Source: Candidatus Atribacteria bacterium
GTDB lineage: Bacteria > Atribacterota > JALVIU01
Length of the DNA: 14,995 nt
Direction of reading: 5' to 3'
NCBI GenBank assembly: GCA_027028665.1
Contig: JALVIU010000110.1
Coordinates: forward strand, 1-14,995
Part shown: in pieces, positions 6,912 through 14,850 of the stretch
How positions within the stretch are numbered: the first letter of the stretch is position 1
Layout: each line of letters begins with the position of its first letter
Translations under genes and position numbers: made by a program
Notes under the pieces: model-generated
Database searches by the model: none
Told to the model about the DNA's origin: nothing
What the model saw: only the letters and a program-made list of their open reading frames with translations

Positions 6912-8270
6912 ATGCTACTTGAGAGAGTCCCCCCTCAAAATATTGAAGCAGAACAGGCCACCCTTGGTTCTATGCTTATAAGCAAAGAGGCGGTTTATGA
7001 AGTGGTAGACATATTATATCCAGAGGATTTTTACAGAGAATCCCATAAGAAGATTTACAGTGCAATACTTGACCTCTTTCGAGAGGATAAGGCAATAGAT
7101 ATTATAACTGTTTCAGAAAAATTAAAAGAATATAAAATTTTAGATGAGGTAGGGGGGATTCCTTATCTTGCAGAACTTGTAGACAGTGTTCCAAGTGCAA
7201 GTAATGTAATATACTATGCAAAAGTAGTAGAAAAAAAGGCTATATTGAGGAGTCTTATAAAAGCAGCTACTGATATAATAACCATTTCTTATGATGAGAC
7301 AGAAGATGTAATGGATATACTTGATAAAGCGGAAAGATCTATATTTGAGGTATCTGAAAAGAGAAGTAGAGGATATATATTAAGCCTAAAAGAACTTGTT
7401 TCAAAAACGGTTGGAGAGCTTGAAGTCCAATATAATACTGGAGAAATTGTAACCGGTCTCCCCACGGGCTTTAATCGTTTTGATGAGATGACTACAGGTT
7501 TTCATCCATCAGACCTCATAATAATTGCAGGGAGGCCAGGTATAGGAAAAACTGCATTTACCTTAAATATTGCCCAATACTTAGGAGTAGTGAAAAAAAA
7601 GCCTGTACTTTTCTTTAGTCTTGAGATGTCAAAGGAACAGATTGTGGAGAGGATGCTGTGTTCAGAAGCAAGGGTAAATGCTCAGAGGCTTCGCCAAAGA
7701 CATCTTATAGAGTCTGATTGGCCAAAACTTACCATGGCTGCAGGAAGGCTCGCAGATGCGCCTATATATATTGATGATACTCCAGGACTCTCAGTATTAG
7801 AGGTAAAGGTAAAATCCAGAAGGGCAAAGATGAGATATAATATAGAGGCAGTTTTTATCGATTACTTACAGCTCATGAGTTCTGGCAATAAAAGAAAGGA
7901 AAATAGGCAGCAAGAGATATCTGAAATATCAAGATCTCTTAAATCTCTTGCAAGAGAATTAGGTGTTCCGGTGATTGCGGCTTCTCAGTTAAGTAGAGCA
8001 GTAGAGTCAAGGGAAAACAAGAGACCTCAACTTTCAGACCTTCGTGAAAGTGGTGCAATTGAACAAGATGCAGACCTTGTGGTATTTATATTTAGGCAGG
8101 CCTATTATGATAAAATTAAAGGAAAAAAGAGAGAAGATACTCAGGAGGCAAATATTGCAGAAATCATCATTGGAAAGCAGAGGAATGGGCCGATTGGCAC
8201 AGTAAAACTTACTTTTAGAGAGGAGTATGGAAGATTTGAGAATCTTACAACTATTGTACCAGATGAATAA
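6912..8270 (+). CDS. dnaB: Replicative DNA helicase DnaB
   Basis: A 452-residue hexameric helicase that unwinds DNA 5' to 3' at the fork. It has the N-terminal domain (VPPQNIEAEQATLGSMLI, 7-23) and linker, then a RecA-like motor: Walker A GRPGIGKTA (207-215, Lys213), SLEMS with catalytic Glu238, Walker B VFIDYLQL (314-321), DLRESGAIEQDAD (376-388) and the arginine-finger region GKQRNGP (421-427). All motifs are whole and there is no intein. The ATG is 2 bases after the rplI stop; GGAGG lies 16 bases upstream in the rplI tail, a long spacing that suggests translational coupling. The stop codon touches the next start. Confidence 0.97.
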   Translation: MLLERVPPQNIEAEQATLGSMLISKEAVYEVVDILYPEDFYRESHKKIYSAILDLFREDKAIDIITVSEKLKEYKILDEVGGIPYLAELVDSVPSASNVIYYAKVVEKKAILRSLIKAATDIITISYDETEDVMDILDKAERSIFEVSEKRSRGYILSLKELVSKTVGELEVQYNTGEIVTGLPTGFNRFDEMTTGFHPSDLIIIAGRPGIGKTAFTLNIAQYLGVVKKKPVLFFSLEMSKEQIVERMLCSEARVNAQRLRQRHLIESDWPKLTMAAGRLADAPIYIDDTPGLSVLEVKVKSRRAKMRYNIEAVFIDYLQLMSSGNKRKENRQQEISEISRSLKSLARELGVPVIAASQLSRAVESRENKRPQLSDLRESGAIEQDADLVVFIFRQAYYDKIKGKKREDTQEANIAEIIIGKQRNGPIGTVKLTFREEYGRFENLTTIVPDE

Positions 8271-9269
8271 ATGATACCCTTTCTTGCTTTTATTGTTTCT
8301 TTCTTTATATCTTATTTCCTTATACCTTACATAAAGAAGTTCGGCATAAGGACTAATATACTTGCATACCCAAATGAGAGAAGTGTGCATGAGGTACCTA
8401 TTCCTACCATGGGGGGTCTCTCTTTCTTTATAAGCTTCTTGTTTTCATTTCTACTTTTTGGGACTAGTTCTTCGCAAAAACCATTTCTTTTAGGTGCAAT
8501 TATTATTTTTATTGTAGGGTTAATAGATGATAGTACAGATCTAAAGCCTATGATAAAACTTTTAGGGCAAATAATTGGAGTAGGTGTATTTCTTCTTTTT
8601 TATATAATTATCTTTCCACATTCTATATTGAAAAATCCTTATATACTTTTTCTGGGATACATTTTTGTTTTGGTTGCTATAAATGCTATAAATCTTACAG
8701 ATGGATTAGATGGCCTTGCAGGAGGAATTTTTGTAATATCTTCTCTTATATTTCTATATATACTTGTGTCAGAGAAAGAGATCGTTTTACTTATATTCTC
8801 TCTTATCGGAGGGGTAATAGGATTTTTGTTTTTTAATTTTTATCCTGCATTTATATTTATGGGAGACACAGGGAGTAACTTTTTAGGATTTTCCTTAGGG
8901 GTGCTTTCTTTATATACTATAGAAGTATATAATATATTTCCAGGTATACTTTATGTTTTTCTTATTCTCTCTGTTCCCATACTTGATACAGTCTTTGCCA
9001 TTATAAGACGCTTTATTAGGAAACAGCCCATATTTAAAGCAGATAAGGGTCATATACACCACATACTCATTAGTTTAGGAGTTTCTCATCCAATGGCTGT
9101 AATTATTATATGGATTTTAGTGGCTTTATCCTTTATCCCTGTCTTTTTAGTTAATTTTGTAAAAGCAAGATTAATTCCGTCTCTTTTTATTGTATTTTTT
9201 TACTATTTTGTATTAATTTGCGGTATAATATATATAAATAGACTAAAAAAGAGGGGGCGAAAAGATTGA
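8271..9269 (+). CDS. Polyprenyl-phosphate sugar-1-phosphate transferase (WecA/TagO, MraY superfamily)
   Basis: A 332-residue protein with about ten membrane helices. It transfers a sugar-1-phosphate (in the family usually GlcNAc-1-P) from a UDP sugar to undecaprenyl phosphate at the inner face of the membrane, starting a glycan on its lipid carrier. Motifs: PIPTMGGL (43-50), GLIDDSTDLKP with Asp86/Asp87 (83-93), NAINLTDGLDGLAGG (138-152), FMGDTGSNFLG with Asp199 (196-206) and the HIHH loop (261-264) that marks WecA/TagO rather than MraY. The ATG follows the dnaB TAA with no gap, and the final TGA overlaps the next TTG start. The glycan it starts, and the sugar, cannot be read from the window. 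Confidence 0.92.
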   Translation: MIPFLAFIVSFFISYFLIPYIKKFGIRTNILAYPNERSVHEVPIPTMGGLSFFISFLFSFLLFGTSSSQKPFLLGAIIIFIVGLIDDSTDLKPMIKLLGQIIGVGVFLLFYIIIFPHSILKNPYILFLGYIFVLVAINAINLTDGLDGLAGGIFVISSLIFLYILVSEKEIVLLIFSLIGGVIGFLFFNFYPAFIFMGDTGSNFLGFSLGVLSLYTIEVYNIFPGILYVFLILSVPILDTVFAIIRRFIRKQPIFKADKGHIHHILISLGVSHPMAVIIIWILVALSFIPVFLVNFVKARLIPSLFIVFFYYFVLICGIIYINRLKKRGRKD

Positions 9270-10402
9270 AGAGATTCTATATATTTTTTCTTTTTATATT
9301 AGGGATTTTTGCACTTTTAAGTATTGCATACGCGGATACTTTTATAATTGCACCAGATGGATCATTGGCTGATTGGAAAGGGATAAAACCTTTTACCCTT
9401 TCTGATCCAAAATATATTGTATATAATAGGGCTTTATGGCATGGGAAAAACGATCTAAGTGCAAAACTTTATATTACCTCATCTAAAAAATATTTATATA
9501 TAGGTATCAAGGTAAGGGATGATTCCATTGTAGAGGCTCATAAGGATGATATAGGAGAAATATTAAGAAGTGACCATATAGAGGTGTGGGTAGATACCAA
9601 TCCAGAGAGAAAAAATAGAGATAAAATGGATAAATATGTGCATCAATTTATTTTTAAACTTACATCTGGAAATGGCAATTGTATAGAGTTATATCCAGAT
9701 AATGTAGAGCATATTAATACTATAGAGTATGCATATAGAAGAATAAAAGATGGGTATGTATTTGAGGCAAAGATTCCAGGCTTTTTATTAAATGCTCCAG
9801 AGGTGAGATTGTCCTCTTTAGGTATATTAGTAGATGTGGTGGACATAGATAAGGATGAGAGGGCAAGACAGGGTGTATTTTTATCTTTATCCCCAGGTAG
9901 AAAATGGGGAAAACCCAATACCTTTTATAAGTTAAATCTTTCTCCTCCCCTATATACTTTTGAAATATATAATGTAGCTTCTTATAGAGCCCTTTTCTAC
10001 TCAGATGTAAAATTTTTAGATAGAAATTTAGTATTTTATGCTAATTATTCAGATCATTCCTGGGTAGAATGCATCCACATTCTATCCTCTTTGAAAGGGA
10101 AAAAGTTGTTTTCAAAAAAATTTCCTATGGTAAATATCTATCCAGAAATAGTACACTATAATAAAAATACGACATTTATTACAATAAGAGGAGAGACTCT
10201 ACTGGGATACCCTGTATTGGAAGTATTTTTGATTTCAAAAGAGAGCTGTCAAAATATTGGTTTAGTAGTGTCAAAAGGATTAAGTGTATATCCTACCTTT
10301 GAAGATGTAGATGGTGATGGAAAACCTGAGATAGTATTGAATTATAGAGATGGTATACGCAAATATAAATATCTAAATGGGAGGTATAGACTTACAAATT
10401 GA
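9266..10402 (+). CDS. Secreted protein with CBM9-like domain
   Basis: A 378-residue exported protein. Signal peptide residues 1-23 (MKRFYIFF..., cleavage after AYA, no lipobox). Residues about 25-225 resemble the family 9 carbohydrate-binding fold: DGSLADWKGI, KLYITSSKKYLYIGIKVRDD, RSDHIEVWVDTNPE, HQFIF, YVFEAKIPGFLL and LGILVDVVDID. The C-terminal part has beta-rich stretches and DVDGDGKPEIVLNY (347-360), a calcium-binding-like loop of the FG-GAP/VCBS type. It probably binds a glycan outside the cytoplasmic membrane; no catalytic domain is seen. The start is TTG overlapping the TGA of the transferase gene by 4 bases, with GAGGGGG 9 bases before. This tight coupling suggests a link with the glycan started by that transferase, which is inference. 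Confidence 0.75.
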   Translation: MKRFYIFFLFILGIFALLSIAYADTFIIAPDGSLADWKGIKPFTLSDPKYIVYNRALWHGKNDLSAKLYITSSKKYLYIGIKVRDDSIVEAHKDDIGEILRSDHIEVWVDTNPERKNRDKMDKYVHQFIFKLTSGNGNCIELYPDNVEHINTIEYAYRRIKDGYVFEAKIPGFLLNAPEVRLSSLGILVDVVDIDKDERARQGVFLSLSPGRKWGKPNTFYKLNLSPPLYTFEIYNVASYRALFYSDVKFLDRNLVFYANYSDHSWVECIHILSSLKGKKLFSKKFPMVNIYPEIVHYNKNTTFITIRGETLLGYPVLEVFLISKESCQNIGLVVSKGLSVYPTFEDVDGDGKPEIVLNYRDGIRKYKYLNGRYRLTN

Positions 10403-11007
10403 AACCAATAGTACTTAAAGTGCCAGTTGAACCAAATCCAGTAGAGATAAAGAAATATCTTGGAGAGAAAAAGGGTGTAACCCAGATTGGCCCCAATATA
10501 GAAGAGATCATAGAGAGAATGATAAAAATAGGGAAAGACCTTACTTCTCCTATGGGTGCATATAGTGTTATGAAGATATTAGAAAGGTATGAAGATATGA
10601 TAAGACTTGAAAAATTTGTACTCCCGGGAAAACGGATATCCCATGTGTTAAAAAACAGTTTATATGTAGTCTTACTTGCAACAACCATTGGAAATAAATT
10701 GGAGAAAAAGGTAGAGGACCTGGAAAAGGAGAAGAGATTTACAGAGGCACTTATATTGGATGCAGTGGGTTCAACTACATCTGATCAGGCTATGGATTTT
10801 CTGCATGCCAATATAAGAGGAGAATTTCAACGCAAAGGCTTTTCCCTTACAATGAGATTTAGCCCCGGTTATGGAGACCTCCCCTTAAATATTCAGCCTG
10901 ACCTTATTCACTTTTCTGGAGGAGAACAGATAGGGATAGAGGTTACCTCATCCTATATGATGATTCCCAGAAAGTCTGTAAGTGCTATTATAGGACTTGA
11001 TAAATAG
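10399..11007 (+). CDS. Stand-alone methionine synthase reactivation (AdoMet-binding) domain
   Basis: A 202-residue protein corresponding to the activation domain at the C-terminus of long MetH. Key blocks: LEKFVLPGKRISHVL, DAVGSTTSDQAMDF (121-134), RFSPGYGD (153-160), which matches the AdoMet-binding RxxxGYG motif, and MIPRKSVSAIIGL (188-200). It should bind S-adenosylmethionine and allow reductive remethylation of oxidised cob(II)alamin in the next gene's product, which lacks this domain. Such splitting is known in Thermotoga. The start is TTG at 10399, overlapping the preceding TGA by 4 bases, with GGGAGG about 13 bases before. The electron donor is not encoded here. Confidence 0.9.
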   Translation: MKPIVLKVPVEPNPVEIKKYLGEKKGVTQIGPNIEEIIERMIKIGKDLTSPMGAYSVMKILERYEDMIRLEKFVLPGKRISHVLKNSLYVVLLATTIGNKLEKKVEDLEKEKRFTEALILDAVGSTTSDQAMDFLHANIRGEFQRKGFSLTMRFSPGYGDLPLNIQPDLIHFSGGEQIGIEVTSSYMMIPRKSVSAIIGLDK

Positions 11008-11022
11008 AAAGGAGTTACACAG

Positions 11023-13368
11023 ATGGAAGATATCCTTAAGCGATTAGAAAAGGGTGTGCTTATATTGGATGGTGCTATGGGTACAGAGCTTTATAAAAGA
11101 GGACTTGACCCGTTTGCCATCCCTGAAGAGCTAAATCTTACCAATCCAGAAATGATTATATCTGTTCATAGAGATTATCTGGATGCAGGGGCAGATATTC
11201 TTACTACCAATAGCTTTGGTGGAAATAGATATAAACTCACACTAAAAGGACTTGGGGATAAGGTATATAATATAAACAGACGGGCTGCCGAGATTGCAAG
11301 AGGTGTTGCAAAAGATAAGGCGTATGTAGCAGGCTCTATGGGGCCTATAGGAAAAATGATTGCACCCCTTGGCGATATTTCCTTCGAAGAGGCAGTCTCG
11401 TATTATAAAGAACAAGGTAAGGCGCTGGCAGATGGAGGAGTAGACTTTTTTCTGGTTGAAACACAGATAGATATACAAGAGGTAAAGGCTGCTATTTTAG
11501 GACTTAGGGATGCTGCAAATCTTCCTATTGCAGTATCTATTACGTATACAGAAGGAACCCTTACAGTTACAGGGACATCACCAGATATTGCAGGTGTAAA
11601 TGTGGAGGCATTTGGCGCAGATATTGTAGGTACCAATTGTGGTGCTGACCCCTTTATTTTTCCGGAACTTATAGATCTTCTAAGGCCTAACACAAGCCTT
11701 CCCATTATTACATATCCCAATGCAGGCCCCCCTGATAGATGGGATGAGGTATCCCCTGAGGTATTCTATTCTCTCATTGAGTCATTATATAAGAAAGGTG
11801 CTAATATAGTTGGGGGGTGTTGTGGTACTACCCCATATCATATAAAGCTATTGGCAAGTAGACTAAAAGGTAGAGAACACGCCGTAAATTACCATTCGAT
11901 AAAGCCGAAGTTTGCCTTAACAGGAAGAAACAAGAAGGTTATACCGGGAGAGAAGACTATTGTTATAGGTGAACGTATAAACCCTTCACGGAAAAAAGAT
12001 TTCCTGGAAGAACTTAGAAACGGAAATCTTGAAACCCTAAAGAGGGAAGCTATAGATCAAGAAACAAATGGGGCAGATATGTTAGATCTTAATGTAGGGG
12101 TACCCCAGGCAGATAGAAAAAAGATAATGAGAATGGCAACAGAAGAGCTTATAAAGCTTTCAAAACTTCCTTTAGTATTTGATAGTGATGAGGTGGATGT
12201 ATTAGAAGAAGGACTAAGAATCTATCCGGGCAAGCCCCTTATAAATTCTACTACATCTAAAAAAGAAGACCTTATGCAAAAACTTCCTATTGCAAAAAAG
12301 TATGGTGGAGGGATAGTAGTTTTACCTATTACAGAAGATGGTATTCCAGAAACTGCAAAAGAGAGAGTAAAGGCCCTTGAAATTGTTTTTAAATTGGCAG
12401 AGGAGTTTGGCATTCCATTTTCTCATCTGATAGTAGATCCCCTTGTACTACCCCTTGGGGCAAAGGATGTTCGAGTAACCTTGGATACTCTAAAGATGAT
12501 AAAAGAGAGTTTTGGAGTTTATACTATTATGGGGGTCTCCAATGTATCCCATGGACTACCCTTTAGGGCGAAGATAAACAACACATTTTTATCTATGGCT
12601 ATTCAGAATGGATTAGATATGGTAATAATGGATCCCCTTCAAGAAGGAATGAAGGAGACTGTATTAATATCTGATTTTATATTAAGAAAAGATGAAAAAG
12701 GTACACGATTTATAGGTTTTGCCCAAAATCAGACAGCTACATTCCAGATAAATGATCTTAGGGATATGATTATATATGGAGAAAAAGAAAAGGCCCAGAA
12801 GGAGGCAAAAAGGCTCATACAAGAAGGAAGGGAACCTTTCTCATTGATAGAGGACTTTATTATGCCTGCCCTTCAAGTAGTAGGGGAAAAATACGATAAA
12901 AAGATTTTCTTTCTTCCACAGCTTATATCTTCTGCAGAAGTAGCACAGGCTATATTTGAAATAGTAAAGTCTCATATGAAGAAGATGGATACAAGGAAAA
13001 AGGCAACCATACTTATGGCTACAGTAGAGGGAGATTTACACGACTTGGGGAAGAGAATCGTTGGCCTTGTGTGTGATAGTTTTGGGTATAAAACTATAGA
13101 TTTAGGAAAGGATGTACCGGTAAAAGATATAATCTCTGCTATTGAAAAATATAAACCAGATGCAGTAGGGCTAAGTGCGCTTATGACTACTACATTAAAG
13201 AGTATGGAAAAAGGCGTAAAAAAGATAAAAGAAAAATTCCCACATATCTTTGTAATGGTTGGAGGGGCAATGGTAACAAAGAGTTTTGCAGAAAGTATCG
13301 GAGCAGATGGGTATGGGAGAGATGCCTTTGGGGCAGTAAAGTTATTGGAAGAAAAGTTTGCAAAATAG
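11023..13368 (+). CDS. metH: Cobalamin-dependent methionine synthase, lacking the activation domain
   Basis: A 781-residue enzyme moving a methyl group from methyltetrahydrofolate to homocysteine through B12. Domains: homocysteine-binding barrel (about 1-295) with DGAMGT (16-21) and zinc ligands Cys206 and Cys266-Cys267 (GTNCG, GGCCGTT); pterin-binding barrel (about 310-575) with GERINPSRK, DMLDLNVGVP and IMGVSNVSHGLP; B12 cap domain (about 580-655) with LPQLISSAEVAQAIF; and B12-binding Rossmann domain (about 658-781) with EGDLHDLGKR, His673 being the lower cobalt ligand, then GLSALMTTT and VGGAMV. About 1,220 residues is usual for E. coli MetH; the missing C-terminal part is the separate gene upstream. 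AAAGGAG lies 9 bases before the ATG. All catalytic residues look whole. Confidence 0.95.
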   Translation: MEDILKRLEKGVLILDGAMGTELYKRGLDPFAIPEELNLTNPEMIISVHRDYLDAGADILTTNSFGGNRYKLTLKGLGDKVYNINRRAAEIARGVAKDKAYVAGSMGPIGKMIAPLGDISFEEAVSYYKEQGKALADGGVDFFLVETQIDIQEVKAAILGLRDAANLPIAVSITYTEGTLTVTGTSPDIAGVNVEAFGADIVGTNCGADPFIFPELIDLLRPNTSLPIITYPNAGPPDRWDEVSPEVFYSLIESLYKKGANIVGGCCGTTPYHIKLLASRLKGREHAVNYHSIKPKFALTGRNKKVIPGEKTIVIGERINPSRKKDFLEELRNGNLETLKREAIDQETNGADMLDLNVGVPQADRKKIMRMATEELIKLSKLPLVFDSDEVDVLEEGLRIYPGKPLINSTTSKKEDLMQKLPIAKKYGGGIVVLPITEDGIPETAKERVKALEIVFKLAEEFGIPFSHLIVDPLVLPLGAKDVRVTLDTLKMIKESFGVYTIMGVSNVSHGLPFRAKINNTFLSMAIQNGLDMVIMDPLQEGMKETVLISDFILRKDEKGTRFIGFAQNQTATFQINDLRDMIIYGEKEKAQKEAKRLIQEGREPFSLIEDFIMPALQVVGEKYDKKIFFLPQLISSAEVAQAIFEIVKSHMKKMDTRKKATILMATVEGDLHDLGKRIVGLVCDSFGYKTIDLGKDVPVKDIISAIEKYKPDAVGLSALMTTTLKSMEKGVKKIKEKFPHIFVMVGGAMVTKSFAESIGADGYGRDAFGAVKLLEEKFAK

Positions 13369-13386
13369 ATAAATGGAGGAAACCTT

Positions 13387-13728
13387 ATGGAGAGAGAAGA
13401 GAGACCTTGGGGAAGATATGAGGTACTTGAAGAAGGAGATACATACAAGGTAAAGAGGATAGAAGTAGATCCAGGAAAGAGATTAAGTCTTCAATCCCAT
13501 AAAAAGAGGAATGAATATTGGGTCGTAGTAAAAGGACCTGCAGGTATAGTACTTGATAATGAGGAATTTCTCTTAGAAGAGGGGAAGATGGTTTATATTC
13601 CTATAGGTGCAAAACATAGGCTTTTTAATACAAATGATTATACTATAAAGGTAATAGAGATACAGTATGGCACATACTTTGGAGAAGATGATATAATAAG
13701 ATATGAAGATGATTATAAAAGAGCGTGA
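13387..13728 (+). CDS. Free-standing cupin like the phosphomannose isomerase (type II) domain of ManC
   Basis: A 113-residue single-domain cupin. RPWGRYEVLEEGDTYKVKRI, then the first cupin motif PGKRLSLQSHKKRNEYWVVVKG split as PGKRLSLQSH (metal-binding His) and RNEYWVVVKG, then IPIGAKHRLFN and the ending YGTYFGEDDIIRYEDDY. This matches the C-terminal domain of bifunctional mannose-1-phosphate guanylyltransferase/mannose-6-phosphate isomerase. Here the nucleotidyltransferase part is absent and the protein starts properly, with GGAGG before the ATG, so it is a whole small gene rather than a fragment. It may be a mannose-6-phosphate isomerase or another sugar-phosphate cupin; the substrate is not shown. 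It follows metH by 18 bp. Confidence 0.82.
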   Translation: MEREERPWGRYEVLEEGDTYKVKRIEVDPGKRLSLQSHKKRNEYWVVVKGPAGIVLDNEEFLLEEGKMVYIPIGAKHRLFNTNDYTIKVIEIQYGTYFGEDDIIRYEDDYKRA

Positions 13729-13742
13729 GGGGAGGGCTATGT

Positions 13743-14846
13743 ATGGATGATTTTGAGAATAAGGATACAATCAATAATCCAAGAGAATCAGAAGGATTAA
13801 GTGAAGATGTAAATAAAGAAATAGTAAAAGATAAAATTAATGCGGAGAAAGAAATCCAAGATAATACCTATGAAGAAGGGGTAAATGCTGAAGAGAAAAA
13901 AGAGATAGAGAAGGAAGGGGAAGAAACTAAAACCTTACCTAAGCTTGAGAAGCTTGAAGAGTGGAAATATGCCTTCTTGAGGGTTCATTATAGATTTATT
14001 CCATTTTTTCATAAGGACTATATTAAGAGTAGAAGATGGTTTGGGTTTTTAGGACCTTTTCATCCCTATGGGATACTTAATAATGTCTATAGATTTCTTG
14101 CAGATGTATTTGAATATAAAAACAAAAAAAGAAAGTATATAGGAACTATTACAGAGCCAGGAATAAAAGAGAAAAAGTATCGTACCATCTATTACCGTGC
14201 TATGTTTATTTATACACCTTCTGGTGAATTAGATCCTACAAATGAAATATGTGAAGATACTCCTCAGGAACACAGAATAAACATTGATCCTGAAAAGCCA
14301 CCAAAGCTCTGTTTTTATGCCAATCTTCAAAGTATAACTCCCCCTGATTATTTTAAAGATCATCAAGTGCAACAAAGAGAAAAAGAGTTTCACGAAACCA
14401 TCTGGGCAGTTCCTATAAATGCATTAAAATATATACCTGTACTTATCTTTTCCAAGAAGAAGACAAAGATTATGGAATTAGGAGAACTATATGATATAAA
14501 TAATGAGTTTGTAAAAGGTGATGGAGATCTTACACTGAATGAAAATGTGATAAAGAAAATACTTACATTGGGAGCAGTAGCTTTTGATCTTGAGTACACA
14601 AAAGAGGGGACCTCTTTTAGAGTAGCATCTATCCATAGAGCTCCATGGAAGAGATTACTTACCTTTGGTATATGGAAAGATTACTATATAAAGATTTATG
14701 ATGAAAGGTATAATAGACTAGATTTTAAAGTCTTTCTTTCCCTTATTACTGATATGATTAATAATAGAGGAAGAATTAGAAAGCATGTGAGAGGAAATAT
14801 GGAATTAAAAGTTCCTGTAAGGAATATTATGCGTTATTCTACCTAA
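13743..14846 (+). CDS. Uncharacterised 367-residue protein with charged disordered N-terminal tail
   Basis: I do not recognise this family. ATG 13743 is preferred over the GTG at 13725 because GAGGGGAGGG lies 6 to 15 bases before it and the GTG overlaps the cupin stop. Residues 1-70 are almost all charged or polar (Glu, Lys, Asp, Asn), likely disordered. Residues 72-360 look folded and aromatic-rich: EEWKYAFLRVHYRFIPFFHKDY, RRWFGFLGPFHPYGILNNVYRF, YRTIYYRAMFIY, GAVAFDLEYTKEGTSFRVASIHRAPW and a basic C-terminus NNRGRIRKHVRG. There are only two Cys (170, 190). There is no signal peptide, clear transmembrane helix or nucleotide-binding motif, so it is probably cytoplasmic or membrane-associated. 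Codon use matches its neighbours, so no sign of recent transfer. Confidence 0.85.
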   Translation: MDDFENKDTINNPRESEGLSEDVNKEIVKDKINAEKEIQDNTYEEGVNAEEKKEIEKEGEETKTLPKLEKLEEWKYAFLRVHYRFIPFFHKDYIKSRRWFGFLGPFHPYGILNNVYRFLADVFEYKNKKRKYIGTITEPGIKEKKYRTIYYRAMFIYTPSGELDPTNEICEDTPQEHRINIDPEKPPKLCFYANLQSITPPDYFKDHQVQQREKEFHETIWAVPINALKYIPVLIFSKKKTKIMELGELYDINNEFVKGDGDLTLNENVIKKILTLGAVAFDLEYTKEGTSFRVASIHRAPWKRLLTFGIWKDYYIKIYDERYNRLDFKVFLSLITDMINNRGRIRKHVRGNMELKVPVRNIMRYST

Positions 14847-14850
14847 TCTT

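Noticed and set aside
6912-8270. Possible intein in DnaB
   Set aside because: All helicase motifs are contiguous and total length is normal.
8034-8390. 118-codon open frame on the - strand across the dnaB-transferase junction
   Set aside because: It is antisense to conserved motifs of two firm genes and its product looks like random translation.
12972-13448. 158-codon open frame on the - strand opposite the end of metH
   Set aside because: It is antisense to conserved B12-domain coding sequence, spans the metH-cupin gap, is Ser/Phe/Pro-rich and has no family features.
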